Positions 1-5,226 of a DNA stretch of 11,398 bases are shown piece by piece. Each line of letters begins with the position of its first letter. Positions within the stretch are counted from its first letter, which is position 1. A program made the position numbers and the translations under genes. The DNA lies in NCBI GenBank assembly GCA_045639185.1, contig JAZUCO010000108.1:1-11398 (forward strand), in the 5' to 3' direction. The notes beneath the pieces are model-generated. The model was not told the DNA's origin, searched no databases, and was given only the letters and a program-made list of their open reading frames with translations. This DNA is from UBA1081 sp045639185 (GTDB lineage Bacteria; Bacillota; Clostridia; Oscillospirales; Acutalibacteraceae).

Positions 1-86
1 GCCCGGCACGAAAGTGCTTTTCCGTAAGGAAAATTAACGGCAAAGCCGTTCTGCTGCGCAGCGGGCGTTAGATTAACGCCCCTACA
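1..86. repeat. Hairpin-rich dispersed repeat, right end only
   Basis: Five consecutive short self-complementary units lie head to tail: GCAC/GTGC (6-17), TTTTCC/GGAAAA (18-33), AACGGC/GCCGTT (36-50), the palindrome GCTGCGCAGC (53-62) and GGGCGTTA/TAACGCCC (63-81). The last ends in CCCTACA (80-86), the same end that closes the 5105-5182 element. It looks like one end of a non-coding REP/MITE-type repeat cut by the window edge. No coding frame is credible here. Bases 87-133 are AT-rich and hold nothing recognisable. Confidence 0.55.
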
Positions 87-133
87 AGCTTTATTTTAAT
101 TTCTGCGAATAAATTATTGTTTTTATCTTTTCC

Positions 134-171
134 AAAAAAACAAAAAAATACTCCACCCGAAAAGGCGGAGT
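134..171 (-). terminator. Rho-independent terminator of the DUF4345-like gene
   Basis: Read on the minus strand, an 8-bp stem ACTCCGCC/GGTGGAGT (164-171 with 150-157, one G-U pair, 6-nt loop) is followed by a run of T broken only by one G (134-149). It begins 9 nt after the stop codon of the 181-591 gene. Confidence 0.85.
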
Positions 172-180
172 AAAAATTTT

Positions 181-591
181 TTAATAGAGTGTTTTTGAAA
201 GTATGAAGCACACCCAGAGTGCCACAACAAACAGAGATTCACAAGGGATTGCGAGTTTTGTGTAAGGGCATTTCCAGCCTTTGTCCACAAAGAGGAAAAT
301 TGTTCTGACTGTAAGTACTGTTGTTGCGAAAAACAGACCGCCCACGAGTGAGTAAACGGGAGTTTTAAGTGCGAGTGTGAGATAAAGAAGAAATGCACCG
401 AGTGCAAATGAAATGCCGCCGTAATAAACACGGATTTCTGTTTTACCTGCGTTGTCAACGGGTTTAACGGCAAAGCTTTCTGCATTTTTGACGGGATTTG
501 CAATAAACACTATTGCCATTCCGAAAAAGTAAAGGCAAAGTCCGATAACTGCAATACCTGCGGGGAGGTTTGAGAAGAATATTTCTTTCAT
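181..591 (-). CDS. DUF4345-like small integral membrane protein
   Basis: This 136-residue protein is predicted to have four membrane helices, at about residues 8-31, 56-74, 78-102 and 114-132. The Asn-Pro after helix 1 (32-33) and the IRVYYGG stretch entering helix 2 (53-59) resemble DUF4345 membrane proteins, whose biochemical role is unknown. I chose the ATG at 591: an AAAGG Shine-Dalgarno lies 9 nt upstream, and the promoter at 614-642 predicts a transcript start near 607. An in-frame ATG at 642 would lie inside the promoter and cannot be used; ATGs at 597 and 600 sit too close to the Shine-Dalgarno. The gene is monocistronic, divergent from the 702-1844 gene, and closed by its own terminator. 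Family assignment rests on pattern memory only. Confidence 0.7.
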   Translation of the reverse strand: MKEIFFSNLPAGIAVIGLCLYFFGMAIVFIANPVKNAESFAVKPVDNAGKTEIRVYYGGISFALGAFLLYLTLALKTPVYSLVGGLFFATTVLTVRTIFLFVDKGWKCPYTKLAIPCESLFVVALWVCFILSKTLY

Positions 592-613
592 TTTCATCAT
601 CCTTTCTGCGTTA

Positions 614-642
614 AGTATAGCAAACAGACAAAGTAATGTCAA
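614..642 (-). promoter_or_regulatory. Sigma-A promoter for the 181-591 gene
   Basis: On the minus strand TTGACA (637-642), a 17-bp spacer and TATACT (614-619). The expected start near 607 leaves a leader of about 16 nt that begins just before the Shine-Dalgarno. Its -35 box is separated by 12 bp from the -35 box of the divergent promoter. Confidence 0.85.
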
Positions 643-654
643 ATGTATTATTTC

Positions 655-683
655 TTGACAATCATTAATATGGTGTTTATAAT
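655..683 (+). promoter_or_regulatory. Perfect consensus sigma-A promoter for the 702-1844 gene
   Basis: TTGACA (655-660), exactly 17 bp, then TATAAT (678-683): 12 of 12 consensus bases at the ideal spacing. The expected start at about 687-690 leaves only 12-15 nt before the ATG, so the Shine-Dalgarno AGGTGA lies almost at the 5' end of the RNA. Confidence 0.92.
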
Positions 684-701
684 TGAATTGAGGTGAATTT
701 T

Positions 702-1844
702 ATGAAAACTCTGACAAAGGTAATCATTGCAATCAGTGTCATTGCGGTGTGGGTTGTAAGTATGTGTTTTTTTGTTCCGAAAAATTTAAAAACAATCCGA
801 CTTGATGATGCTCTGCCGAATAGTTATTTTTCAGCGGAAAATGATTATGTTGTCGGAGATGTCTTCAATGAAAGATTTGATGATGGTGAAAAGATTCTTC
901 AATATCTTCAGAATACACAATACAGGTGTGTTTCCGAAGAAGATGCATATGATATTCTGATGCAAAAAGGAAATGACCCGTTGCACGGTTTTTTTATTAC
1001 AGATTCTGTTATGCGTTTGTTTACATATATGGACGGTAAACAGGTAGATGCAATTTCATTTTTTGAGCTTGACAGTAAGAGTTATGTTCTGTTTGTTCTG
1101 AATGATAATTACAAGGATGCTATGCGTCTTCTGGGCTATTGCTATGTAATTTTTGAAACGGATAGTTTTGATGAATTGTTATCGGAACATTTTGTTACAT
1201 CTCAGCGTATTATTTCAAAACCTGCAAGCTATGCAACAATTGAATCATTCATTCAGTCAGGTCTTGTAACACTCGCATACGGGATTATTGTTTTTGTTAT
1301 CTATATAATCATCACTACGGTTGTTTACCGCAATAAGAAAAAGGGCAGAAAACTTTCCGACGATGAAACTACAACTGACGGTGATATAAAGAAATACATA
1401 ATGAATAAGCTCGGAAAAGAATTTTTTGATGAAGAAAAGGTCTTTTCAATGCCGTGTCTGACTGTTGATGCTTACGGTGAAAAGGCAAAAGAGCTTATTT
1501 GTCTGATTGCCGAAAACTGCAATGCAGAAGAAATCTTCATAGGCGGATTTTTTGAAAAGAAGAGCTTTATTGATGAAGAATGCGAAAATACTGTTTTTAT
1601 AAAAGAATATCTTGACGAAAATAGTTATAGCAGTATAAATACGACTGAAAATGAAGCCGTGATTGAATGGATAATTGACGGCAACAATAAGGGCGAAACA
1701 GCAGTTTCGTTCTATATTCAGGAGCTTAATATTCTCATTTATCCAGCAAAAAACAAGCTTTATATTTTCTCAAAAAACAGCAGTGAGGTTTATTATAAGC
1801 TTGCAACATTTATTAATCCTGTTGACTATAATCTGAGATTCTGA
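702..1844 (+). CDS. Two-helix membrane protein of unknown function
   Basis: I do not recognise this 380-residue protein. It has an N-terminal hydrophobic helix (about 7-25) after a Lys-containing start, then an extracytoplasmic region of about 160 residues rich in Asp, Phe and Tyr. A second helix (about 187-209) is followed by the basic stop-transfer sequence RNKKKGRK, and about 165 acidic residues end the chain, presumably in the cytoplasm. That layout, two helices with one outside and one inside domain, suits a sensor or envelope-signalling protein, but no catalytic or HTH motif is visible. The ATG at 702 is preceded by AGGTGA with 5 nt spacing; a GTG at 693 is in frame but overlaps the Shine-Dalgarno. 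Driven by a perfect consensus promoter, monocistronic, ending at a bidirectional terminator. Confidence 0.85.
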   Translation: MKTLTKVIIAISVIAVWVVSMCFFVPKNLKTIRLDDALPNSYFSAENDYVVGDVFNERFDDGEKILQYLQNTQYRCVSEEDAYDILMQKGNDPLHGFFITDSVMRLFTYMDGKQVDAISFFELDSKSYVLFVLNDNYKDAMRLLGYCYVIFETDSFDELLSEHFVTSQRIISKPASYATIESFIQSGLVTLAYGIIVFVIYIIITTVVYRNKKKGRKLSDDETTTDGDIKKYIMNKLGKEFFDEEKVFSMPCLTVDAYGEKAKELICLIAENCNAEEIFIGGFFEKKSFIDEECENTVFIKEYLDENSYSSINTTENEAVIEWIIDGNNKGETAVSFYIQELNILIYPAKNKLYIFSKNSSEVYYKLATFINPVDYNLRF

Positions 1845-1851
1845 AAAAATT

Positions 1852-1887
1852 ACGGTGACTCTTGAAAAAGAATCACCGTTTTATTTT
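1852..1887. terminator. Bidirectional terminator between convergent genes
   Basis: Arms 1852-1863 and 1868-1879 pair over 12 positions with one C/A mismatch on the plus strand, which becomes a G-U pair on the minus strand; the loop is 4 nt. T-rich tracts flank both sides (TTTTATTTT after it on plus, TTTTTT after it on minus). It serves both the 702-1844 gene and the convergent capA-like gene, whose stop codon overlaps the plus-strand T tract. Confidence 0.88.
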
Positions 1888-3049
1888 ACATCTGCTCTAA
1901 AATATATTGTTTTACGTCTTCAAGTTTACTCTTTTTCCATTCGCCTTTTTCTGCTTCTTCGGCAAGGGGGCAGATAATGAAGAAATCGAGTGTTTCACCC
2001 GGCACTCTGCCTGTTCTCAGCGGTTCTGAAAAATGCTCTTTCCATTTTTCTTCTGTGGCATCTCTGAACTCCTGCGGTTTCAGGAATTTGAACTGTCTCT
2101 TTGTTGCGGCAATGAGCATTTTTGCAGAAAGGGGAGCCAAAAGTTTGTATTCCTCTTCCTCTACATCAACAAAAATACGGGGAAGTTCAGCTTCAACAAT
2201 GTGTTCAGTTTCTCTGTCTATAAGAAGTCCCATCGGCTCCCAGCTCATTTTGTCTTCCGTAAAATTGAGCTTTACAAGAAGACCTTTTTCTGTGTTGAAC
2301 TGTGAACGCTGATAGTCTGTATCAAAAATAAAATTGCCCAGAGAGTAGAAAATCACTTTGTTACCGACAGTTTCATAATTCATAGGTACGTGGGGATGAT
2401 GTGAAACAACGGCATCTGCACCCATTTCAAGATATTTGAGATATCTTTCTCTTGTGTAGGGTGAGGGGAGAGGCGTGAACTCTTCACCTGCGTGTGCCAC
2501 AACAATACACCATCGGCAAGTCTTTTTTATGCTGTTTATAGTCTCCTGAATCGCATCAAGGTCACTCCAGGAGTAACAGCCGGGTTTGTCTGTATCAGCT
2601 TTTCTGCAGGCTCTCTGATAGCCTACACCGAACATTCCGATTCCGCCTGCTTCATTCAGGATAACGGGTTTTCTTGCTTCGTCAATGTTCATACCTGCAC
2701 CGATGGTCTGAACATCGTTTTCCTTGGCAATTCTGAGTGTTGACTCAATGCCGTAAGGACCTGCGTCCATAATGTGATTGTTGCAGATGTTCCATATATC
2801 GGCTTTCATATTGCGAAGCACTTTTACTGCGGCAGGGTCTATTGTATGAAGAAGCTGTGCAACACCGCTCTGTGTGGTGTTTGTTTCAGCCTCGGCAACG
2901 GGACCCTCCACATTTGCAACAACGTGGTCGGCAGAGTGAAGAAAAGACAGAATCTCATCTGAAATCAGCTCTTCATCATTCCATTTTTCGTACATATAAC
3001 GGTCAAAACCGATGTCGCCCGTGAAGACGATTGAAGTTCTGTCTTTCAT
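1886..3049 (-). CDS. CapA/PGA_cap family protein (metallophosphatase-like fold)
   Basis: This 387-residue protein belongs to the CapA/PgsA (PGA_cap) family, related to calcineurin-like metallophosphatases; some members act in poly-gamma-glutamate capsule assembly, many have no assigned substrate. Motifs appear in family order: TGDIGFDR (10-17), VANVEGP (44-50), NICNNHIMDAG (87-97), HAGEE (186-190, usually HWGxE), ADAVVSHHPHVP (211-222) and YSLGNFIFD (235-243). Unlike classical CapA it has no N-terminal membrane anchor or signal peptide, so a cytosolic location is likely. Start chosen at the ATG preceded by GGTGA with 6 nt spacing; a longer frame back to 3130 would run through the promoter and an upstream terminator. 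It stands alone, with no capB/capC neighbours, so a capsule role is not supported by context. Confidence 0.9.
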   Translation of the reverse strand: MKDRTSIVFTGDIGFDRYMYEKWNDEELISDEILSFLHSADHVVANVEGPVAEAETNTTQSGVAQLLHTIDPAAVKVLRNMKADIWNICNNHIMDAGPYGIESTLRIAKENDVQTIGAGMNIDEARKPVILNEAGGIGMFGVGYQRACRKADTDKPGCYSWSDLDAIQETINSIKKTCRWCIVVAHAGEEFTPLPSPYTRERYLKYLEMGADAVVSHHPHVPMNYETVGNKVIFYSLGNFIFDTDYQRSQFNTEKGLLVKLNFTEDKMSWEPMGLLIDRETEHIVEAELPRIFVDVEEEEYKLLAPLSAKMLIAATKRQFKFLKPQEFRDATEEKWKEHFSEPLRTGRVPGETLDFFIICPLAEEAEKGEWKKSKLEDVKQYILEQM

Positions 3050-3065
3050 ATTTATCACCATTTTG

Positions 3066-3094
3066 ATTATAACATAAAAAAAAGGAAAATCCAA
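3066..3094 (-). promoter_or_regulatory. Promoter of the capA-like gene
   Basis: Minus strand: TTGGAT (3089-3094), 17 bp, TATAAT (3066-3071). The -35 box lies inside the terminator hairpin of the upstream gene, so read-through transcription and initiation share DNA. Transcript start expected near 3059. Confidence 0.75.
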
Positions 3095-3113
3095 GCCTTG
3101 CGACTTGGATTTT
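3075..3113 (-). terminator. Terminator after the 3238-4272 gene, overlapping the capA-like promoter
   Basis: Perfect 10-bp stem AAAATCCAAG/CTTGGATTTT (3104-3113 with 3086-3095) and 8-nt loop. On the minus strand it is followed by CC and eight T residues. It lies about 125 nt beyond the stop of the upstream gene. Its A/T flanks would allow it to work on the plus strand too. Confidence 0.75.
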
Positions 3114-3149
3114 TTTGAATTATAACGCATTTTTTAATACAAAAGTGTC

Positions 3150-3208
3150 TTGGTGCATTTTGGTGCACCACTCAACCATTTTGGTGCAAAACAGAAATCT
3201 TTGGTGCA
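3150..3208. repeat. Four direct TTGGTGCA repeats in helical phase
   Basis: Identical TTGGTGCA octamers start at 3150, 3160, 3181 and 3201, all in the same orientation and spaced 10, 21 and 20 bp, close to one and two helical turns. The second copy is part of the perfect palindrome TGGTGCACCA (3161-3170). The array sits 56 bp upstream of the capA-like -35 box and 30 bp beyond the stop of the 3238-4272 gene. This arrangement fits a cooperative DNA-binding site; no binding protein can be named. Confidence 0.7.
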
Positions 3209-3237
3209 TGTCTATTTTTGGATGCTTATAGTAAAAA

Positions 3238-4272
3238 TCACTTTGTGAGCATTTGAAGTTTTACATGCTCACCAAAGGGCTGCTTTTGTCCGGGATACAT
3301 ATGTATTTGTTCAATGGGGGCACGCTTAAATGTGGTGCCTTGGTTTTGCTTTTCGAATACCTCAACGGTAGAAGAAAGCACAATTTCACTGAGTTTTTTG
3401 AAGTCTGATAAAAAGTATTTTCCGATTTTAGTAATGCCTTCACCGAAAATTACTTTAACAGTTTCATCTAAAATATATTTGCAAAAAACTGAGTTTTCCG
3501 GTCGAGAACAACAGCGACCGCAATCACCGCCTTCATCCCGTTCAGCGGTTGCGCCTTGTCCGGAAATATATAAAACTCCATTTTCATATTTATATGTTAC
3601 CAAGTCTGTAAGTTTGCGGTAAGGATCTTTTTCATAACCGGTGCCCATAAGTTGCAGGGGAGCATAACCGCAATCACCAATTAATCTGAATTCTTTTAAT
3701 ATTTCAGAATGGGTCATTATAATATTATGATCAAAATGTTCATTGTGTTTTTTGATTAGATTTAAGAAATCGTGTATTGTGTTTTCATAAAAATACCGTT
3801 CACCAATGATTATTTCAACTGTATTAATCAGCAATAACCAACCGCTATATGATGTTTGTTTCAAAACAATTACATTTGTTCCATCAGTGACTTTGATAAG
3901 CTTCAAAAGTTTGTTTTTGTAATTGAAGGTGTTGTGGGGAAGTTTGCTATTAATTATGAAATCATTTTTGTTTTTGGGTAGTTCTTTGTGTTTATTATAG
4001 CATTCATCAGAAACTTCTTTTGCGATTTCAATAAAACGTTCATCTGAAATAGGATGAAGATCTCCATCCATTAACAAATAGAAGGTTCCGTTGTTTACAT
4101 CAATACAAATTTTATAGATTATAGGCTGATTCAAAAATGTTCTATGCCAATCAAAAAGTGCAATATATTCTATTTTAATGATTTCAAATTCTTCGCCGGA
4201 AAGCGTTAAACCTTCTTTTGAATTGATACTTTGTTCTTGCTGTTTTCTTTTGAAAAAGTCAAGTATGCTCAT
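3238..4272 (-). CDS. Hypothetical cytosolic protein with BspA/LRR_5-like C-terminus
   Basis: This 344-residue protein has no signal peptide or membrane helix. Residues 1-225 match nothing I recognise. The C-terminal part resembles BspA-type proteins: NGVLYISGQGA (231-241) matches the NGTLTISGTGA-like lead-in, and the stretch from VKVIFGEGITKIG to VEVF (272-306) resembles one LRR_5 unit. Between them lies a Cys cluster, Cys251, Cys254, Cys255 and Cys264, that could bind metal. BspA-like domains are normally secreted, so a cytosolic, single-unit version is unusual. Start: ATG with AGGAG 6 nt upstream; six codons of extra open frame exist but lack a site. The gene has its own promoter, an upstream 12-bp inverted repeat and a downstream terminator. 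Confidence 0.85.
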   Translation of the reverse strand: MSILDFFKRKQQEQSINSKEGLTLSGEEFEIIKIEYIALFDWHRTFLNQPIIYKICIDVNNGTFYLLMDGDLHPISDERFIEIAKEVSDECYNKHKELPKNKNDFIINSKLPHNTFNYKNKLLKLIKVTDGTNVIVLKQTSYSGWLLLINTVEIIIGERYFYENTIHDFLNLIKKHNEHFDHNIIMTHSEILKEFRLIGDCGYAPLQLMGTGYEKDPYRKLTDLVTYKYENGVLYISGQGATAERDEGGDCGRCCSRPENSVFCKYILDETVKVIFGEGITKIGKYFLSDFKKLSEIVLSSTVEVFEKQNQGTTFKRAPIEQIHMYPGQKQPFGEHVKLQMLTK

Positions 4273-4301
4273 ATAATTCTCCTCTAACAAACATTTTATT
4301 A

Positions 4302-4330
4302 ATTATATCACTAAATACTAACATTTTCAA
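4302..4330 (-). promoter_or_regulatory. Promoter of the 3238-4272 gene
   Basis: Minus strand: TTGAAA (4325-4330), 17 bp, TATAAT (4302-4307). Start expected near 4295, giving a leader of about 22 nt with AGGAG before the ATG at 4272. Confidence 0.85.
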
Positions 4331-4334
4331 TGTC

Positions 4335-4388
4335 TATGACACTTTACTATTCACAATGACACTAATCTTTAATATAAGTGTCATTGTG
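4335..4388. promoter_or_regulatory. Putative operator: perfect 12-bp inverted repeat plus half-site
   Basis: CACAATGACACT (4352-4363) and AGTGTCATTGTG (4377-4388) are exact reverse complements separated by 13 AT-rich bases. A third ATGACACT core sits at 4336-4343, only 5 bp from the -35 box of the 3238-4272 gene. There is no T tract, so a terminator is unlikely. Position and symmetry suit a dimeric regulator. From 4389 to 4518 nothing else could be identified. Confidence 0.6.
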
Positions 4389-4519
4389 GTTTTGTTTGCT
4401 CAAATGTTGGGTAGGTTGGAGTCACTCAACTTCGACTTTTGGGTGTTCAATTTTGATACAATATAACGAATTTTATTTGCAAAAATGTCGAAAAGCCTTG
4501 TGCAAAGACACTTTTGCTC

Positions 4520-4561
4520 AAAAGAAAAGGAACACAAGTATCGTATCAATACTTGCGTTCC
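4520..4561 (-). terminator. Terminator of tRNA-Leu
   Basis: 13-bp stem with one G-U pair (4549-4561 with 4529-4541) and 7-nt loop, followed on the minus strand by TTTTCTTTT (4520-4528). It begins 5 nt after the encoded CCA of the tRNA. Confidence 0.9.
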
Positions 4562-4565
4562 AATA

Positions 4566-4650
4566 TGGTGCGGATAACAGGGGTCGAACCTGCACGCATT
4601 GCTGCACAAGAACCTAAATCTTGCGTGTCTGCCAATTCCACCATATCCGC
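4566..4650 (-). tRNA. tRNA-Leu (anticodon UAG), CCA encoded
   Basis: The acceptor arms GCGGATA (5' end at 4650) and TATCCGC (4570-4576) pair fully. The T arm is GCAGG-TTCGACC-CCTGT. The anticodon arm CAAGA-TTTAGGT-TCTTG gives anticodon TAG. A73 is at 4569 and CCA is encoded at 4566-4568. The long variable arm between anticodon and T stems and the length of 85 nt including CCA are typical of a class II leucine tRNA. It reads CUN codons. Terminator directly downstream; the upstream side is occupied by repeats that copy its own 5' end. Confidence 0.95.
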
Positions 4651-4662
4651 AAATAGATATAT

Positions 4663-4743
4663 TCAGTTAGTATCCGTTACTCTTGCGGTACCCAAAATTC
4701 TTTGCTCGCTTTTCGCGTCGCAGAATTTTGACCGCTGCGCCAT
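4663..4743 (-). CDS. Micro-ORF in repeat copy 1 (26 codons), tentative
   Basis: The ATG at 4743 has AAGGGAGG about 6 nt upstream. The reading frame gives 26 residues, from MAQRSKFCDAKSEQRILG to ARVTDTN, then TGA. The second repeat encodes the same peptide except Asp24 to Ala. No family is recognisable, and the peptide lies over the repeat hairpin, so it may be a chance frame in a structured RNA. It is recorded because start site, length and stop are conserved in both copies. Confidence 0.25.
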   Translation of the reverse strand: MAQRSKFCDAKSEQRILGTARVTDTN

Positions 4744-4821
4744 TTCGTCCTCCCTTGATCCGCCACCGGCGGCGGTCGGACTCAATGCTGCCAATTCCAC
4801 CATATCCGCAAATCGATATAT

Positions 4822-4902
4822 TCAGTTAGTAGCTGTTACTCTTGCGGTGCCCAAAATTCTTTGCTCGCTTTTCGCGTCGCAGAATTTTGACCGCTGCGCC
4901 AT
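4822..4902 (-). CDS. Micro-ORF in repeat copy 2 (26 codons), tentative
   Basis: Same 26-codon frame as at 4663-4743, with the same AAGGGAGG Shine-Dalgarno and TGA stop. Of four base changes between the copies within or next to the frame (GGT/GGC, ACG/ACA, GAT/GCT and one in the leader), two are synonymous and one changes Asp to Ala. Too few changes to prove selection. Confidence 0.25.
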   Translation of the reverse strand: MAQRSKFCDAKSEQRILGTARVTATN

Positions 4903-4973
4903 TTTGTCCTCCCTTGATCCGCCACCGGCGGCGGTCGGACTCAATGCTGCCAATTCCACCATATCCGCAAATA

Positions 4974-5013
4974 AACAATAATTTATGTGGCTTTATGCCA
5001 CTAAATTATTGTT
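4974..5013. repeat. Long AT-rich inverted repeat upstream of the tRNA array
   Basis: Arms 4974-4991 and 4997-5013 pair over 17 bp with one bulged T; the core is GTGGC/GCCAC, the rest AT, with a 5-nt loop. It could act as a weak terminator for transcripts from the ABC operon, but the T tract on either side is poor. Confidence 0.6.
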
Positions 5014-5014
5014 T

Positions 5015-5067
5015 CAATTCGTAATTTGTAATGCGCAATTCGTAATTTCGGAAAGGGCTTCGCCCTT
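5015..5067. repeat. Short direct repeats and hairpin in the intergenic region
   Basis: CAATTCGTAATTT occurs at 5015-5027 and 5036-5048, and a hairpin AAGGGC/GCCCTT with loop TTC lies at 5053-5067. Similar CAATT-rich strings reappear at 5200-5224. These are typical flanks of small mobile repeats; no gene is present between 4969 and 5226. Confidence 0.5.
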
Positions 5068-5104
5068 AAACCCATTTTATAATCAAACCTGTTCATATCG
5101 TCAG

Positions 5105-5182
5105 TGTAGGGACCGATCCCCTGATCGGTCCGTCCGAGCCGACATCAGACTTTGCGGACCGATGTGGGCATCGGTCCCTACA
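5105..5182. mobile_element. REPIN/MITE-like element with 28-bp inverted arms
   Basis: The left arm (5105-5132) and the right arm (5155-5182) are inverted copies with few mismatches, both starting at the outside with TGTAGGGACCGAT. Each arm is itself a hairpin: stem GGACCGAT/ATCGGTCC with 6-nt loop (5110-5131 and 5156-5177). The centre is 22 bp. No transposase or RAYT gene is in the window, so it would be non-autonomous. It sits between the ABC operon and the tRNA array and has no coding content. Confidence 0.7.
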
Positions 5183-5226
5183 GGCTATACTTAAATTCTT
5201 TCAATTTTCAATTCTCAATTTTCCAT

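Larger units (their letters stand above)
4651..4968. repeat. Two 159-bp tandem repeats ending in copies of the tRNA-Leu 5' end
   Basis: Copies at 4651-4809 and 4810-4968 differ at only 5 of 159 positions. Each ends, in plus-strand order, with the same 22 bp as nucleotides 1-22 of tRNA-Leu (4788-4809 and 4947-4968; original 4629-4650), and the AAAT outside the tRNA is shared too. Thus 26-bp direct repeats taken from the tRNA flank each 133-bp unique block. Inside each block are a strong hairpin (9-bp arms around GCGAAAAGC, e.g. CAAAATTCT/AGAATTTTG) and a GC-rich stem CCGCC/GGCGG, both resembling dispersed clostridial repeats. Confidence 0.92.

Noticed and set aside
1977..3024. Several plus-strand open frames
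   Set aside because: All are antisense to the well-supported capA-like gene and have no family features.
3150..3208. TTGGTGCA series as a CRISPR array
   Set aside because: Repeats are 8 bp with 2-13 bp between them, far below repeat and spacer lengths; no cas genes nearby.
4651..4809. Promoter for tRNA-Leu inside the repeat (TTGGGT-17-TACTAA, minus)
   Set aside because: Only three of six bases match at each box, so it cannot be called; the tRNA promoter remains unlocated.
4514..4981. Plus-strand 155-codon open frame with 53-residue internal repeats
   Set aside because: It runs antisense through tRNA-Leu and the 159-bp tandem units; the repeat length is a multiple of three, which keeps the frame open. 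No good ribosome binding site or protein family.
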